Origin: Hyaloperonospora brassicae
Lineage: Eukaryota > Oomycota > Peronosporomycetes > Peronosporales > Peronosporaceae
Direction of reading: 5' to 3'
DNA length: 64,000 nt
Assembly (NCBI GenBank): GCA_947650285.1
Contig: CANTFL010001487.1
Span: 223,361-287,360 of the forward strand
The notes below the pieces were generated by a model. That model did not search any database and was not told the origin of the DNA. It worked only from the letters and a program-made list of their open reading frames with translations. Position 1 is the stretch's first letter; every line of letters starts with the position of its first letter. Made by a program: the position numbers and the translations under genes. Shown here one piece after another: positions 25,601 to 36,775 of the stretch.

Positions 25601-28364
25601 TCATGCGAGCGAAAGAAGTTGTCGGTCTCTTGTGCTCCTGACAATGCTCCGCTGCTGTAACTTGGACCGACGCCCTCTGCTCTACCATCACGACTCGAGC
25701 TGCTCTGGTACAAAGACCTTACAACCGTACGGCTGACGGAAAGCGTAATGCACAGCACGTGGGTCGTTCCCGGCCGAGACTTTCCACAACATTCTCAGCA
25801 ATCGCTTCAGACAGCGACTGTACCATCGAAAGTCTCTGGTCGCAACACACGAACGACGTTCGCAGCCGAGAACTCGCACGACTGCGACAGCTGCTTGACT
25901 GCCCGTGTGGCCTTCCACTTCGTCCAGCTACCAACAGTCTTTGGCAACTGAGACACAGGACCGTAGCCGCTAGCGTTGCTAAGCTTCTTCTGAACCTCCG
26001 CTTTTGTCCCTTACTTCACAAGATGGGGTGCTCACAGCGGCATGACATGCCGGACGTGACATCCGTCGCTACAAGCTATAGCGTTGTGCCAACGCGCTTC
26101 TCAGTACGAACCTATTTGCTCGACAACACCACACCGAAAAGGTCATACAACTCTTTTCCCACTTGCGACGTCCGGCGACGCGTGATACAGTCATGTAAAG
26201 GTGTCGTCGGTATTGCATCGAACTACTACGACCTGTACCGCTCAGTTCCTCCTCTTGGACACGAGTCCTTCCACGTCTCGCGACCACGTGCCAATCGTTA
26301 AGTCGCCTCATTGGTTGCAGCGCTGTCTAACGTCGTCCGAGATGCCGTGTGCACGAGCTACAGCTACTGAATGTGTGAATGACGCAACGCGTGGTACAGA
26401 CGGACTTTAAGCTGTATCGGCCGTTGACCGTGTCGTCGACCTTTGTATCGTGAGCTTTGCAAACAGGACACACTTGCGACAACAAGTGGCTGCACGAAGT
26501 GTGACGTCGACGAACTCTTTGCGTACGGCTCAACTCGAAAAAAATGCGCTCGTGTCGTGTCCTGTCAGGCCCACTACGCACATACCTCTAGCGGCTAAAC
26601 CAGACCGATGCATCCAGGTACTGCACAGTCGATGCACAATGATAAACCATCGCTGTCATCGTTTTCGTAAAGCGACGAACAAGGCGTCGTGTTGATCGCT
26701 GTACCGACGAGCGTAGACTCGCAGTCTGTGTGGTACTTCTTGCTGTGTTTGGCACTTCTTTTGCTACCCTCCTACTTCGAGCTTGACGAAGCGCTGGACC
26801 AAACAAGTGCAGAAGCTAATGAGACCCATACTCGCACATGCGGCGTACTTGCAACGTCCTGAGAGTGTGGCGAAAAACAGTGGGCGTCGTCTTTGGCGAA
26901 TGTCGTTAGCGTCTCTGACGACAACGCGATCGCGCTCAACAAATTTCGGCCGTTTTAATCGGACCGGAACAAGCTCAGCGCGATAGGATCAGGTGGGGTG
27001 AGGACGGCAATCTCTCTCTCTCTCTCGTCGTGCCGTCTACTTTTCCTTTGCCTCAGCTTCTACGTTCGTCAGCTCTCCGGTTGTTGTCAGCTGATGCAAA
27101 GATAGACGTCAGGTGATGATGACACCTCTGTCTTCCTGCCGACGTCTTCGTCATTGCACGTCGAAGTAGAGCCACGAGACATTTCTGTCAAGACACGCGT
27201 AAGGTATCCTTGAGCCTTTCCTGCTGCAGAGACTTTGGTATCGAAAGAGACAGAGAGTTGACCCTGGATTCGCGCTTGAAGTTGTTGAATCTTGAACCTA
27301 TGGTAGAGACAGAGGACGTCGAGCTCAAGCAGGTGCAGGCGCTTCGTACGAAGGCCGCAACAGTTCAGCACTTTGCTTGAGTTGCGTCCGAGACTCAGCT
27401 TGATCTCTTCTGAGCTCATGATGGAGATCGTGCCTTGCGACTAAGCCAAAGTCCTTTCGGGGACAAGAAAGGAAAAAATGACGCGACTCGCTACGTCTTC
27501 TGCCTGAAAACGGACTCCTCAATAACTTGTTCATGACGATCGTGTGCTGCTTTCCATTCAGGTGGCGCGTAACCGGCCGGAGCCCTTCTTAACGGTCGAC
27601 GCGAAAGGTGTTTGCCCGCTCTTTACACGCGATTGTCTCCCGTGGACACGAGCAGGACGTTGCTACGAATGACAGACGTTGAATGGACCGTGTCACGACC
27701 GACACGCGCGTGTAGAAGGGAGCGCGAACGACAGGGGATTTGCACGACAACTAACTACGAGGGCTGCACTTCCCACTCACGACTCACTACCGCTACACAG
27801 TGGAGAGAAAAAAAACTCACGTCGCGACCGTTTTCTGTCAGTGCGGTCCACTGCACGACAGCATCACCAAGTCGCAACCCGTACTGAGAGACGCAACCGG
27901 TTGTGGCCCCCGCGTCTCGACAGACCTCGCGCCAGCGCCACTATCGACGCGCAAAAGAAGGCCCAAGAGCCCGATGGACCAGGCACGAAGCCTGAATCTC
28001 CAGCCATCCGCTTGCTTGCAGCCCGTAAAATGATACCATCGAAACGTGGAGCTGACCTCGAGAGAAAACAATCGTCTCGCTTCTTTCGCTGCACCAACAA
28101 GTCCAGCGGACGAGACGAGCGTCAGCGCGCCCGTCTCCACGTATAAAGACGGACAACGCTCGATCAGTCGAGCGTTGCGTCCCCCTCCGTCGTCGTACCT
28201 GCAAGAACGAAAGAATACAATAACAACAACAACAACAACAAACGTTGACGTGTCCTCGTACAGCCAACGCGAAACAGAGGGACCAACCGACTTAGAAAGC
28301 ACAGTCTTTGATTTGCCCCTCGAGGCAAAGCGGCGCGTTCGCATCGAGAGCGTGTGTTGCTGCT
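22620..28364. other. 5.7-kb gene desert within the GC-rich compartment
   Basis: No frame here has a recognisable motif. Overlapping frames of 60-180 codons occur on both strands, as expected from moderately GC-rich DNA. Features that can be stated are a CT dinucleotide tract at about 27010-27028, a CAA-rich tract at about 28217-28240 before the next gene, and a 110-codon minus-strand frame at 24583-24915 with a hydrophobic N-terminus (see findings). A highly diverged or intron-rich gene cannot be excluded. Confidence 0.45.
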
Positions 28365-29744
28365 ATGCGGCCTCATCTCCGGACGCGCTTGACAGCTGCG
28401 GCGTTACCAACCGACCGGTGCAAAGTCCGGGTCAGTCCTCGTTCACGCTCGAGCGCCAGCACAGAGGGGTCCCCTGTTCCATGCAAACCCATCACCACCA
28501 CGAACACGCCGACGACGGCAACGATTACAACCGCGTCGTCGTCCACGCCACGTCCTTTTGCCGATATCGCGCGAGGCAATGACTGGAAACTGTTCCGTCG
28601 CGCGCGACGTGTCCAGCGGTGGCTCCACTTGTCCCGCACTCGGAACGAACATACGCGGCCTATGCTCGTGAGCAACGGGTGGCGACCGCGCCGAGCAAAA
28701 CGAGGCTTCGAGCTCTTTACGCGCGAGTCGCCCATGATCGGTGTCACGGACTGCCCCCATGCGCTGCCGTCGCTCTTGGACAGCGAAGTGGTGGCCGTTG
28801 GGACGGTCCACTGCTCGATCGAGGACTTGGCCCGTCCTTTGCGCTCGTCAAGCGAGAGCGACTACAACTCGGTCATGCAGGCGCTGTACGGCTCGGACTT
28901 TATCTACGGGTCACTCGTGCACAAGACGACGTTCCGACGCATGTCTAAACATCACACAACAACAACCACAGCAGCAGCAACAGTACCACCACCAACGACC
29001 TTTGCCCGGGGACCACCAGCTGTCGAGCAGCAGCAGTACCACCAGCTGGTGGTCAAAGCCTGTGCGTTTGCCCACACCTCAATGTTTGACAAGACGAATC
29101 AGCAGTTGGTCTACGCCGAACTGTTCTCGCCGAGTGCCACTGGCGGCTTTCGAATTGCCACGTTTTCGCTCGCGGGACGAGACGTCACGACCGACAAGGA
29201 CTTGGCCATAAGGCGGCCAGCGCTGCATCCATTGCACCCGTTCAGTACGTGGATTTCGGTCGAACCTGTGAGCTCGGGCGTGCACGTTGTGTTTCGCGCT
29301 CGTTTCCATCGGTCCGAGAGCGACGGCGCGTGCTCGCCAAAGATACTCACGGCCCGTCTCTATAAGCTCGCCGAAGGCATGTGCCGCCTTCGAAAGCTCG
29401 TAGCGACCAACGTACCGACAACGACGACGGCGTGCGAGCAGCTACGACAGTCTCGACGTCTAAGTAGCAGCACGAACGACGGGATGGCAGTAGGGCCTCG
29501 GAACTCCCGCTGCACGGTGTGCACACGTCGACTGTATCGGCTTTTACTGTTACGGAGCTACACGCGCTGCGAACTGTGCGCCTACAATGTGTGCAACACG
29601 TGCTGCTCGCACCAACAGGTGGCGATCTACAATCGACATGTGGCTCCGCTACGCGTGTGCAGTCGATGTCGCGAGAGTCTCGCGCGAAAAGACTTTGACA
29701 GTCAACTACGGGATGTCTACGACCTGCGTCAATCGATTGCGTAG
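28365..29744 (+). CDS. START-like / FYVE-like zinc finger protein (paralogue 1)
   Basis: Predicted 459 residues from the Met at 28365 (MRPHLRTRLTAA); another in-frame Met lies at 28308. After a Thr-rich disordered leader, a START-like region runs from about residue 75 to 340. It includes VAVGTVHCSIEDLARPLRSS and LYGSDFIYGSLVH, a pattern shared with the two relatives at 14.4 and 31 kb. The C-terminal finger at about residues 385-440 has CTVC, CELC, CNTC and CSRC pairs but no R(R/K)HHCR motif, so it is FYVE-like rather than a canonical PI3P-binding FYVE. There is no GAF domain, unlike the 14.4-kb relative. The gene lies 1.2 kb upstream of a closely similar gene in the same orientation, suggesting tandem duplication. 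A membrane or lipid adaptor role is inference. Confidence 0.82.
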   Translation: MRPHLRTRLTAAALPTDRCKVRVSPRSRSSASTEGSPVPCKPITTTNTPTTATITTASSSTPRPFADIARGNDWKLFRRARRVQRWLHLSRTRNEHTRPMLVSNGWRPRRAKRGFELFTRESPMIGVTDCPHALPSLLDSEVVAVGTVHCSIEDLARPLRSSSESDYNSVMQALYGSDFIYGSLVHKTTFRRMSKHHTTTTTAAATVPPPTTFARGPPAVEQQQYHQLVVKACAFAHTSMFDKTNQQLVYAELFSPSATGGFRIATFSLAGRDVTTDKDLAIRRPALHPLHPFSTWISVEPVSSGVHVVFRARFHRSESDGACSPKILTARLYKLAEGMCRLRKLVATNVPTTTTACEQLRQSRRLSSSTNDGMAVGPRNSRCTVCTRRLYRLLLLRSYTRCELCAYNVCNTCCSHQQVAIYNRHVAPLRVCSRCRESLARKDFDSQLRDVYDLRQSIA

Positions 29745-30985
29745 CGAACTGCAATAATCGTAGAGTGAGACGTCAATAATAATAATAAGATCGACAATAC
29801 TGATCGTATCAGGCGCAATAATAGTAGTGATACAGAGTCAGCAGTACGCGAGGAGGAAGAGCTTAGTTTATGTACTGCAATGTCCACATGTGCCTTCGAC
29901 TTCCTTCTGTATCATTACTACTACTGTCACTACTACTTTCCATACTACTATCGCTGCTACTACTTTACTGGCACATACCGCTGGTGTCTGTCTCCTCACC
30001 TATACGCGGCCTTTCCATGTAGCCACTTTATGACACTCGATCGCACTTCTTTGTCTGTCGTCCATGACAGCTCTGTCGATCCAAACGTCACGCAACTTGT
30101 GTGCCTCTTCTCGCTAGAGACATAGACAGACACAGAGCTGCAACTTGACAAGACACGACACGAGCGCTCTTTTGCTGCGCCTTTTTGCTCCAGGACCTTG
30201 TCGAGTCTCTTTTTTTCTTCTTCTTCTTGTTTCTGTCCTGCTCGATATGCAGTCGTTGATGATGGCCCGAGATGGGGTTCTCGTCTTTTCACTATGCGTC
30301 TTCGATTCGCATCATTTCTTCTTTTTTATTCTTCTTCAGTCAGTCAGTCAGTCTGTCTAATGTCTTTGGTCGATGACACGTCGAGCGCTCCGCTGCTGCG
30401 ACAGAAAATCAAACGCGCGCGCGACATTTGTCCATACGAACCGCAACGCGACCGACTGAATGCTTACCAACCAGCTGACGGGTCCCCCCCATAGTCCAAG
30501 CAAGTGCTTTGTCGAGTCGCTGCGGGAGGGGACACTTTCACCAGAGTGTGTGTGTGTGTGTGTGCTGCCCTCCCCCATACTACAACAATAGCGTTGCCAA
30601 CGATCCGGAACAAGTGTCTTGTTGGTCATGACGCCACATGGAGCACGACCAGTTGGGAAGTCGCGGGATGCAGAAAACAACACACGAACCCACAACAACA
30701 ACAACAACAACAACAACGACAGCATCACACCGCAAAGTACATGCACTGTGCCCACCCCCAGCGCCACCAGCGGCTGTATCAATCGACCACCGAGTTCCTC
30801 TCTCACCCGCTCTTCCTCCTCCTCCTCCTCCTCCTCTGCTTTGCGGGAACGCTTTGACCCTTCCCGTCTCTTCTCCGCTCGCTCGTGTGTGTGTTGCGTT
30901 CATCATCTTCGCCACGTCTCTCCTCTCTCCTTTCTCTCTTGTCGTCATTGATCCCAACGCCACTCTCCGATTTGCTGACTGCACG
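29745..30985. other. spacer between START/FYVE-like paralogues
   Basis: This holds the 3' flank of the upstream gene and the promoter and leader of the next. It contains AAT and TTC short repeats, a GT tract at about 30546-30563, a CAA tract at about 30689-30715 and CTC repeats at about 30816-30835. The frame of the downstream gene is open through the CAA tract, but the composition there is that of an untranslated leader. Confidence 0.5.
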
Positions 30986-32656
30986 ATGCGTCAGTCTTCG
31001 GACGGTCCAGCGCGACCCCGTGCTGCTGCTGCTGCTGCTACTGCTGCTCCCGCTCCTCCCCCTCGTCCACCTCAACGCGCGTCCCCATCTCTGGACCACT
31101 CGACGCGCAAAGTCCGTCTCACAGACCACGAGCTCTTCCACTGCGTCCAGCGCGTGGTCGTGCCGGCCCAGAGCCCCGTGAACCTCACCCGCCTCTCGCG
31201 CAAGCGCGGGTGGAAACGCATCCGCCTCGGGGTCCCCCCCACGATGCACATGTACTGTCGCGTGCGCGACACGGCACGGGCCAAGCGCCAGTGCCAAGTC
31301 GCCGTCGGTGGTGACCTCCGCGCGACGCTCTCGGAGCTCCAGACGCTCGTGCGCGCGTCGAGCGAAAGCGAGAGCAATGCCCTTTTGCGGGCGCTCTTCG
31401 GCTCGCAGTTTATCTACAGTTCGCTCGTGCACACAGTGGCGGCACCGACGACTGCGTCGCGTAGTGGACCACTTGATGGCCCGCAATTGACGGTCCGCAC
31501 CGCGAGCTTTGCGCGGAAACGCGGCCCTGTTGTGTTCCACTCGCGGCCGCCGTCAAGTGCGACGAGTCGAAGGGGTCCGCCGACGACCGACGACAGTGGC
31601 AGTGGTCGTGGAACGTTCTTTCCCTCCCGGTCCAAGAACGACCAGTGCTGCTACGTGGAGCTCCTCACGCCCACGCGCAATGGGTTCCAAGTGACGTTCT
31701 GTACGCTCGACGCGGCCGACGTCCGTGCGGGCAAAGCGCCGCCGGACCGCGTCGTGCCGCTTCATTTAGTGTCCGGGTGGCTCGTCGTGGCCGTCAGTGC
31801 GCGCGATCCCGCGCTGCTGCACTTGACGTTCCACGCGGCGTTTCCAGGGACCGTTCCGGGCGGCTGCGACGTCGCTGTGGCGCAGCATCGGCTCAAGTGC
31901 ATTGCCAAAGGCATTTGTCGCCTCGACAAAGTGCTGCGGCGACGGCGCGCGACGGCGACATTGACGTGTGCGACGGCGGCATTGACGACGACAACTTCAA
32001 CGTGCGATCGCCAGTGTCCCACTCGTGACCGCACGTGGCCGACGTGGCGCCATCCGTTTCGAGGGCTGACGGCCGACGATTACAGGGGCAATACGCACCG
32101 CAATTGGCACTGTATCGCCTGCACGCGGTCGTTCTTCCCGACGCTGCGCAAGTGCTGGCGACGCTGTGACTTGTGCGCCTATCGCGTGTGCAGCGCGCCG
32201 CCGTGTTGTGCGCGGGAGCGCGTGGCGATTTACAATCGGTACATTGCGCCGCTCACGGTCTGTGCCCGATGTCGCGAGTGCATTGACGAGCGCGCGAGTG
32301 AGAGTCACGTTCGAGCCAGTGGCAATGATGCGAACAATCCCCTTCGGAGCAGTATGGGCGACGTCCGGTACACGGGCGTGAGTCTGCAGTTTCCAGAGCG
32401 CGCGAGCAATGTCGAGGCCGAGTTGGACGTGGACTCGTCGTCCGACGGGAGCCACGACAGGCGCTGGGGCTCTAGTGGGACGCTGCGATTCAGTCACGAA
32501 TTGAGACAACCGAAGCAACGCACGTCATCGACGTCTGTGGTATCTACGGGAGCTGTGAATTGCGCACGTTTGTCTCGAGATGAGGACATATGTGCTGGAG
32601 GAGAGGAGGAGGAGGGGGAGGATGCCGTACTTGGAGCCGCGAGTACGGAACTTTGA
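30986..32656 (+). CDS. START-like / FYVE-like zinc finger protein (paralogue 2)
   Basis: Predicted 556 residues from the Met at 30986 (MRQSSDGPARPRAAAA). The frame is open from 30638, but that part contains poly-Thr and poly-Pro from microsatellites and looks untranslated. An Ala/Pro-rich leader is followed by a START-like region with ATLSELQTLVRASSESES and LFGSQFIYSSLVH, directly comparable to paralogue 1. The finger (about residues 375-435) has CIAC, CDLC, C(x5)CC and CARC groups with IYNRYIAPLTVC, again without the RHHCR signature. One cysteine pair has an insertion (CSAPPCC) relative to its neighbours. The C-terminal tail of about 110 residues is acidic and Ser-rich. Function is inferred only at family level. 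Confidence 0.82.
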   Translation: MRQSSDGPARPRAAAAAATAAPAPPPRPPQRASPSLDHSTRKVRLTDHELFHCVQRVVVPAQSPVNLTRLSRKRGWKRIRLGVPPTMHMYCRVRDTARAKRQCQVAVGGDLRATLSELQTLVRASSESESNALLRALFGSQFIYSSLVHTVAAPTTASRSGPLDGPQLTVRTASFARKRGPVVFHSRPPSSATSRRGPPTTDDSGSGRGTFFPSRSKNDQCCYVELLTPTRNGFQVTFCTLDAADVRAGKAPPDRVVPLHLVSGWLVVAVSARDPALLHLTFHAAFPGTVPGGCDVAVAQHRLKCIAKGICRLDKVLRRRRATATLTCATAALTTTTSTCDRQCPTRDRTWPTWRHPFRGLTADDYRGNTHRNWHCIACTRSFFPTLRKCWRRCDLCAYRVCSAPPCCARERVAIYNRYIAPLTVCARCRECIDERASESHVRASGNDANNPLRSSMGDVRYTGVSLQFPERASNVEAELDVDSSSDGSHDRRWGSSGTLRFSHELRQPKQRTSSTSVVSTGAVNCARLSRDEDICAGGEEEEGEDAVLGAASTEL

Positions 32657-35144
32657 CCGATTGTTCATTGGTACTGTTTGTTTGTTTGTTTGTCGGTTAG
32701 TTGTGTGGAGTATTTTTTTCCTGTAGATGTGGTGGTAAGTTGTTGTGACGTTTTGGATAGAGCGAATTTTAATAGAATCGAAAGAGGCGCAAAAAGAGAC
32801 TTCTTCGTCGTGTACAGAAGAGAGAGGTGTGTCTGTATGTGTGCGTCGACAGTGTACTTAGCGAGCGACTTACACCATACAAACAAACGGGTGCGCCGTA
32901 GCACGTGGTCGTGTCTTTTGTCACGTGTGTGACTTATTGCGCTTCACGCAACATGATGGAGAGTCGCAGCGCGAGTGAACGTGTAGATGATCTCTATATC
33001 GAGACTCGTGCAAAGGATGTTGACGCTTCAACTTGCGAGTATGCAAATCTGTCTGTGAGGTTGACAGCAGTGACAGGCAGAGTTGACACACGACTGGACA
33101 CGTTGCAAATCGGGCAGGACGTTGCTTGGTCGACTGTGTAAGAAAGCCGGCATTGATCAAGCAACGTCGGGCCTCTTGAGGCATCATCGACGGGCCAACG
33201 GCGTCGCAGTTGAGCGCTGTTGCGTTCCGTGTCCTTTGTGTTTCCACACTGACGAGCAGCAAAGTTTCGTGGCCAAACGTGCTCGAGACGGCTAAAGGCT
33301 CGAGCGGATAGCACGTGGACGAGGTGTGTTGTTACTGTAAGTGGCTGTGGCTGGTGGAAAGGCGTTAGGATAGTAATGCGAGTGTGCGTGTGTCATTTGC
33401 CTCTGGCAGTCGTCGCTGAGTCGATTCTAGCACAGGTAGGAGGATCGCTAATGGCTCTTGCCATCGTGTTCTGCGCCGCTCGCATCGAGGCGGCCGTGTT
33501 CCGCGTTCTTCGAGAACGCCCAAAGTACCGCTACTCTCCTGCCCGTGCTCGGGTGACAGGTGAGCCAAAAAGGGCTGTGCCATTCCGACAAGAGCGGTCA
33601 GTCAGCCCTTCTTCTTCTTCTCCTTCTTCTTCTTCTCCTTCTATGCACGTGGTGTCAAGCAGTCTCGCCGTCACATTGTTGAGAGAGGTGTTGCTGGACG
33701 ACCGGTAAATGTAAGCGAGTTGGACAATTGCCAAACGGTTGTACGCGCTGCTACTGATTGACGTGGTGGCAAAAGGAGCTGCGAACCCGTCAGGTGAGAG
33801 CGTAGTGAGCTCAGAGCAGCAGCCGCGTGGGGTCGCTAGCTACTGAGCTGAGACAGTGCACAACGTAGCAGTGATGCTGGACAGGGAATTGGGATACGAG
33901 CTGTACGTAGGACACTGCGCTGACCGCGCGCATCATCAATCAGACAGCTGCTCGTCTCCATCTCTCACCGGATCGACAGACTGTCGCAACAAATCGGGTA
34001 CAGCCCGCAAGAATTTGGTTGAGCCGCTATCATTGCAATGAATAGCAAACTTGTCAGGACTTGTCAGGACGACTGGAATACGAGCGACGTACAAGTGTGG
34101 CCGCGACTGGTTATGGCATATAGAGCGGCGATTGCGCTACACGAGTGCGTCGACGTAGTTGCTCTGAGAAGGTACGCAATGAGAACGACTTTGTTGGTCG
34201 ATAGTGACAGACCGCTTGTTGATGGCGCAGCTGTAAGGTATGCGACGATCGATTTATTGATTGATAGATCAGGTGGACTTGTTGCGGAGGTACTGATGTG
34301 TTGCGATCGTTGCGGATCGATCAAAGGCACTTGTTGGCCGCCATGTTGCGTTCGCCACTGCCACGTTGCGTCACGCACGAACTTACGTCAGCTATCGCGC
34401 AGACGCCGGTGTGCGTCCACCTCTTTGTTTCTCGAGTACACTCCTCACTCGCTACCGTCGCCTTCAGCGATGAAAAGATACCAACCGGAACAACAGCACC
34501 GAATCGCGCCACGTGATGTATCAATCACGTCCTTCCGACATGCACCTTCCGATCGGCAGACAAAAAAAACGCCAAAAAAGCAGGTTTTCGATGTGCGTAT
34601 ACATGCGTATACCAACCTCAACGAACCCGTTTGTACAGAAAGCAAGCTCTAGCCGAGTCTTATTCAGCATCGCTTTTTTTCGACCGCAGCAAAAAAAACA
34701 GACCCTGAGCAAAAAACGACGCAGGCGAGAGAGAGATAGAGAGAGCCAGCGTCGCCACCTGCCGGCCACCAATCCATTCATGCCGCCATCGAAAGGGCCG
34801 CATCTGATTCCGCGCGGATTCATCCATCTTTCCCATCCATCCACAGCCTGTCACGTATGCTGTCCGTCCCATGGTCCACCCCCCTCTGTGCCCTGACGAC
34901 GTGTCGCACGTGCAGCCGCGTGGGCATCGTCCGCCTCCCACTTGCCACTCACGCAGTCACACGGCATCGTCCGCCCATCAGTCCATCATCCGTCGCTCCA
35001 ATCATCCCGTGCTCCTCTCACTCTCTCTCTCTCCTCACTCTGCCTTTTACGCTCCGGCGCCCACGTGCGAGTCTCTCCTCCCTCTGCTCTCTCGTCGTCT
35101 CCATACACACACACACACACACACACACACGCTCTTCACTCCTC
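32657..35144. other. intergenic, no recognised gene
   Basis: 2.5 kb with no motif-bearing frame. It contains a CTT-rich tract at about 33606-33640 and a CA dinucleotide tract at about 35105-35130 immediately before the FYVE gene. Long frames on both strands over 34.5-35.1 kb are low-complexity leader sequence of that gene. Confidence 0.45.
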
Positions 35145-36128
35145 ATGCCGTTTTTCAGCCGCCCGCGCACAGAAGCCGAGCGCGCCGACCGTCGCGCACG
35201 CAAAGAGCTCGAGCGCTTGGCCAAGACGCAGCGCAAGTACGCGGCCATGGAGCACAAGGCGCAAGAAGCGCAGCGCAAGCAGCAGGAAAAGCTCGCGACA
35301 CGGCGCGAAAAGGAGGCGCAGCAGCAGGCGAAACAGGCGCAGCGCGAGGCGGCCAAAGCGCGGAAACGCGCCGAGAGAGCCACTGCCAAGCGCGGGGGGC
35401 GCTTGGCCCGGCAGGCGGCGCGTTTGCGTGGCGGTCATCGGCGCGAGGGACAGGACGAGCACCCCGTCTCTTGTTCCGCCACGGCCTCGCAGAGCGACGT
35501 AGCCGGAGCGGCCTCGCTTGGCCCGTTTGCCAACAGTGCGCACTGCGCCGTCTGCGGCAAGAAGTTTGGCCCGGCGTTGCACCGTCGACGGCACCACTGT
35601 CGGCAGTGTCGAGCGAGCTGCTGTGTGCAGTGCACGAGTCAGACGCGCCACGTGGTGCCGCAGACGGGCCGCACGACGCGGCAGAAAGTCTGTGTGGTGT
35701 GCGACACACTGATCTTTTCGGCCGTGCGGCACGGGGCGTCGGCATGTTCGCCTCGTGCACCGACTGCTGCGGCTGCTGCCGTCCGTGAACCGGCCGAAGC
35801 GATTGTGGCACTGGCTGCAGCGCATCGGCGCGCGTCGGCTGGACGACGGCCACGCTCGGCGCCGCTGCCGCAGACGGCTGGCGTCGCTGTTGCCCGGCCG
35901 TGTACACGCGGACCACGGGCCCGTGCGAGCCAGAGCAGCTCGCGGTGGCAGCTGCTGCGGTCAGGGTTGCGGAGCCAGACGAGACGCGCCGAGCGCGTGC
36001 GCAATGGCGGCCTGGACTTGGACTTGCAGCTGGACAAGCGCGCCCTGTTTATGGGCCGCGCCATTGCGTTGCAGCCACAAGCCATCGCTCAGCCGGCGAT
36101 GATGCGCGCACAAGGACGGGACGCGTAA
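35145..36128 (+). CDS. coiled-coil protein with canonical FYVE zinc finger
   Basis: Predicted 327 residues from the Met at 35145 (MPFFSRPRTEAERADRR). The frame is open to 34857, but that segment spans a CA microsatellite and is probably leader. Residues about 8-95 form a very basic, Arg/Lys/Glu/Gln/Ala-rich helix that should be coiled coil. A FYVE finger follows at about residues 134-190: CAVC, then the signature RRRHHCRQC with both histidines, CxxC, and KVCVVC at the end. The basic signature fits binding of phosphatidylinositol-3-phosphate on endosomal membranes. The C-terminal third is Ala/Arg-rich with no recognised domain. It is the only canonical FYVE among the four finger proteins of the window. 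An endosomal adaptor role is inference. Confidence 0.8.
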   Translation: MPFFSRPRTEAERADRRARKELERLAKTQRKYAAMEHKAQEAQRKQQEKLATRREKEAQQQAKQAQREAAKARKRAERATAKRGGRLARQAARLRGGHRREGQDEHPVSCSATASQSDVAGAASLGPFANSAHCAVCGKKFGPALHRRRHHCRQCRASCCVQCTSQTRHVVPQTGRTTRQKVCVVCDTLIFSAVRHGASACSPRAPTAAAAAVREPAEAIVALAAAHRRASAGRRPRSAPLPQTAGVAVARPCTRGPRARASQSSSRWQLLRSGLRSQTRRAERVRNGGLDLDLQLDKRALFMGRAIALQPQAIAQPAMMRAQGRDA

Positions 36129-36775
36129 ACACGGTCGGAGCGGGCACTGACCTGCGCGTCGTTGTGTCACGCGGCAGTAGCGCCCGCGTGCGTGTGTGGA
36201 CGATGTTGTTTGTATGATGCAGTGGATGGACGCGGGACAGTGTGTCTCGCGCATTGAAGTGCCGCTCGGTTGCTGCCATGACGTTTGGCTGAAGAACGAT
36301 TGGCGGGCGGAAGTGGGTTTGCATGTAGTGCACAAAGAAGAAGGAGGAGGAGGAGGGGAGTTGGAGGAGTTTGGCGGAAGGCAAGAGGCTCGTGGATCGT
36401 GGCAGAGCATAGTGGAATCTACGATGTGCAGCTTTGTTCTTGTCTGTGCGGCCGACATGGGCGTCTTGGCACAGCAGATGGAGTTGAGGGCGCGTGGTGT
36501 GCGATCTCGGGGGGTCATACTCTACCCAGACGTCGTTGCGGTGGCAGTGGACAAGAGAACGAGAACATGCGGTGTGATGGAAATGCCGTCGATGTCGAGC
36601 CAATCTGCCAGTCGAACGCCGTCGCTACGTTTCTACTGCCACTTCCGCATTGCTGCATCCTCTTTGTATTTGCAAGAAGAATATTGTTAAGTGTTTTTTT
36701 TACTTTTACGTCTACATCAGCAGCCATGCGACCGATCATTTTGACCTCACTTTACACTGTTCCTTCTCGACTTGA
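36129..36775. other. convergent intergenic spacer
   Basis: This lies between the 3' end of the FYVE gene (+) and the 3' end of the TOR gene (-). Frames of about 165-170 codons on the plus strand lack motifs. Nothing else was recognised. Confidence 0.5.

Noticed and set aside
30638..30985. Extended start of paralogue 2 including poly-Thr and poly-Pro
   Set aside because: The added 116 residues come from CAA and CTC microsatellites and lack the composition of the rest of the protein. The ATG at 30986 is the more likely start.
30803..31540. 245-codon minus-strand frame
   Set aside because: It is antisense to the START/FYVE-like paralogue 2 gene and Arg/Ala-rich, hence a shadow.
34857..35144. 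Extended start of the FYVE gene through the CA repeat
   Set aside because: The segment translates a CA microsatellite in all frames. It is more likely leader sequence, with the start at 35145.
34871..35788. 305- and 253-codon frames overlapping the FYVE gene
   Set aside because: They are other-frame shadows. Only the frame starting at 35145 carries the FYVE signature.
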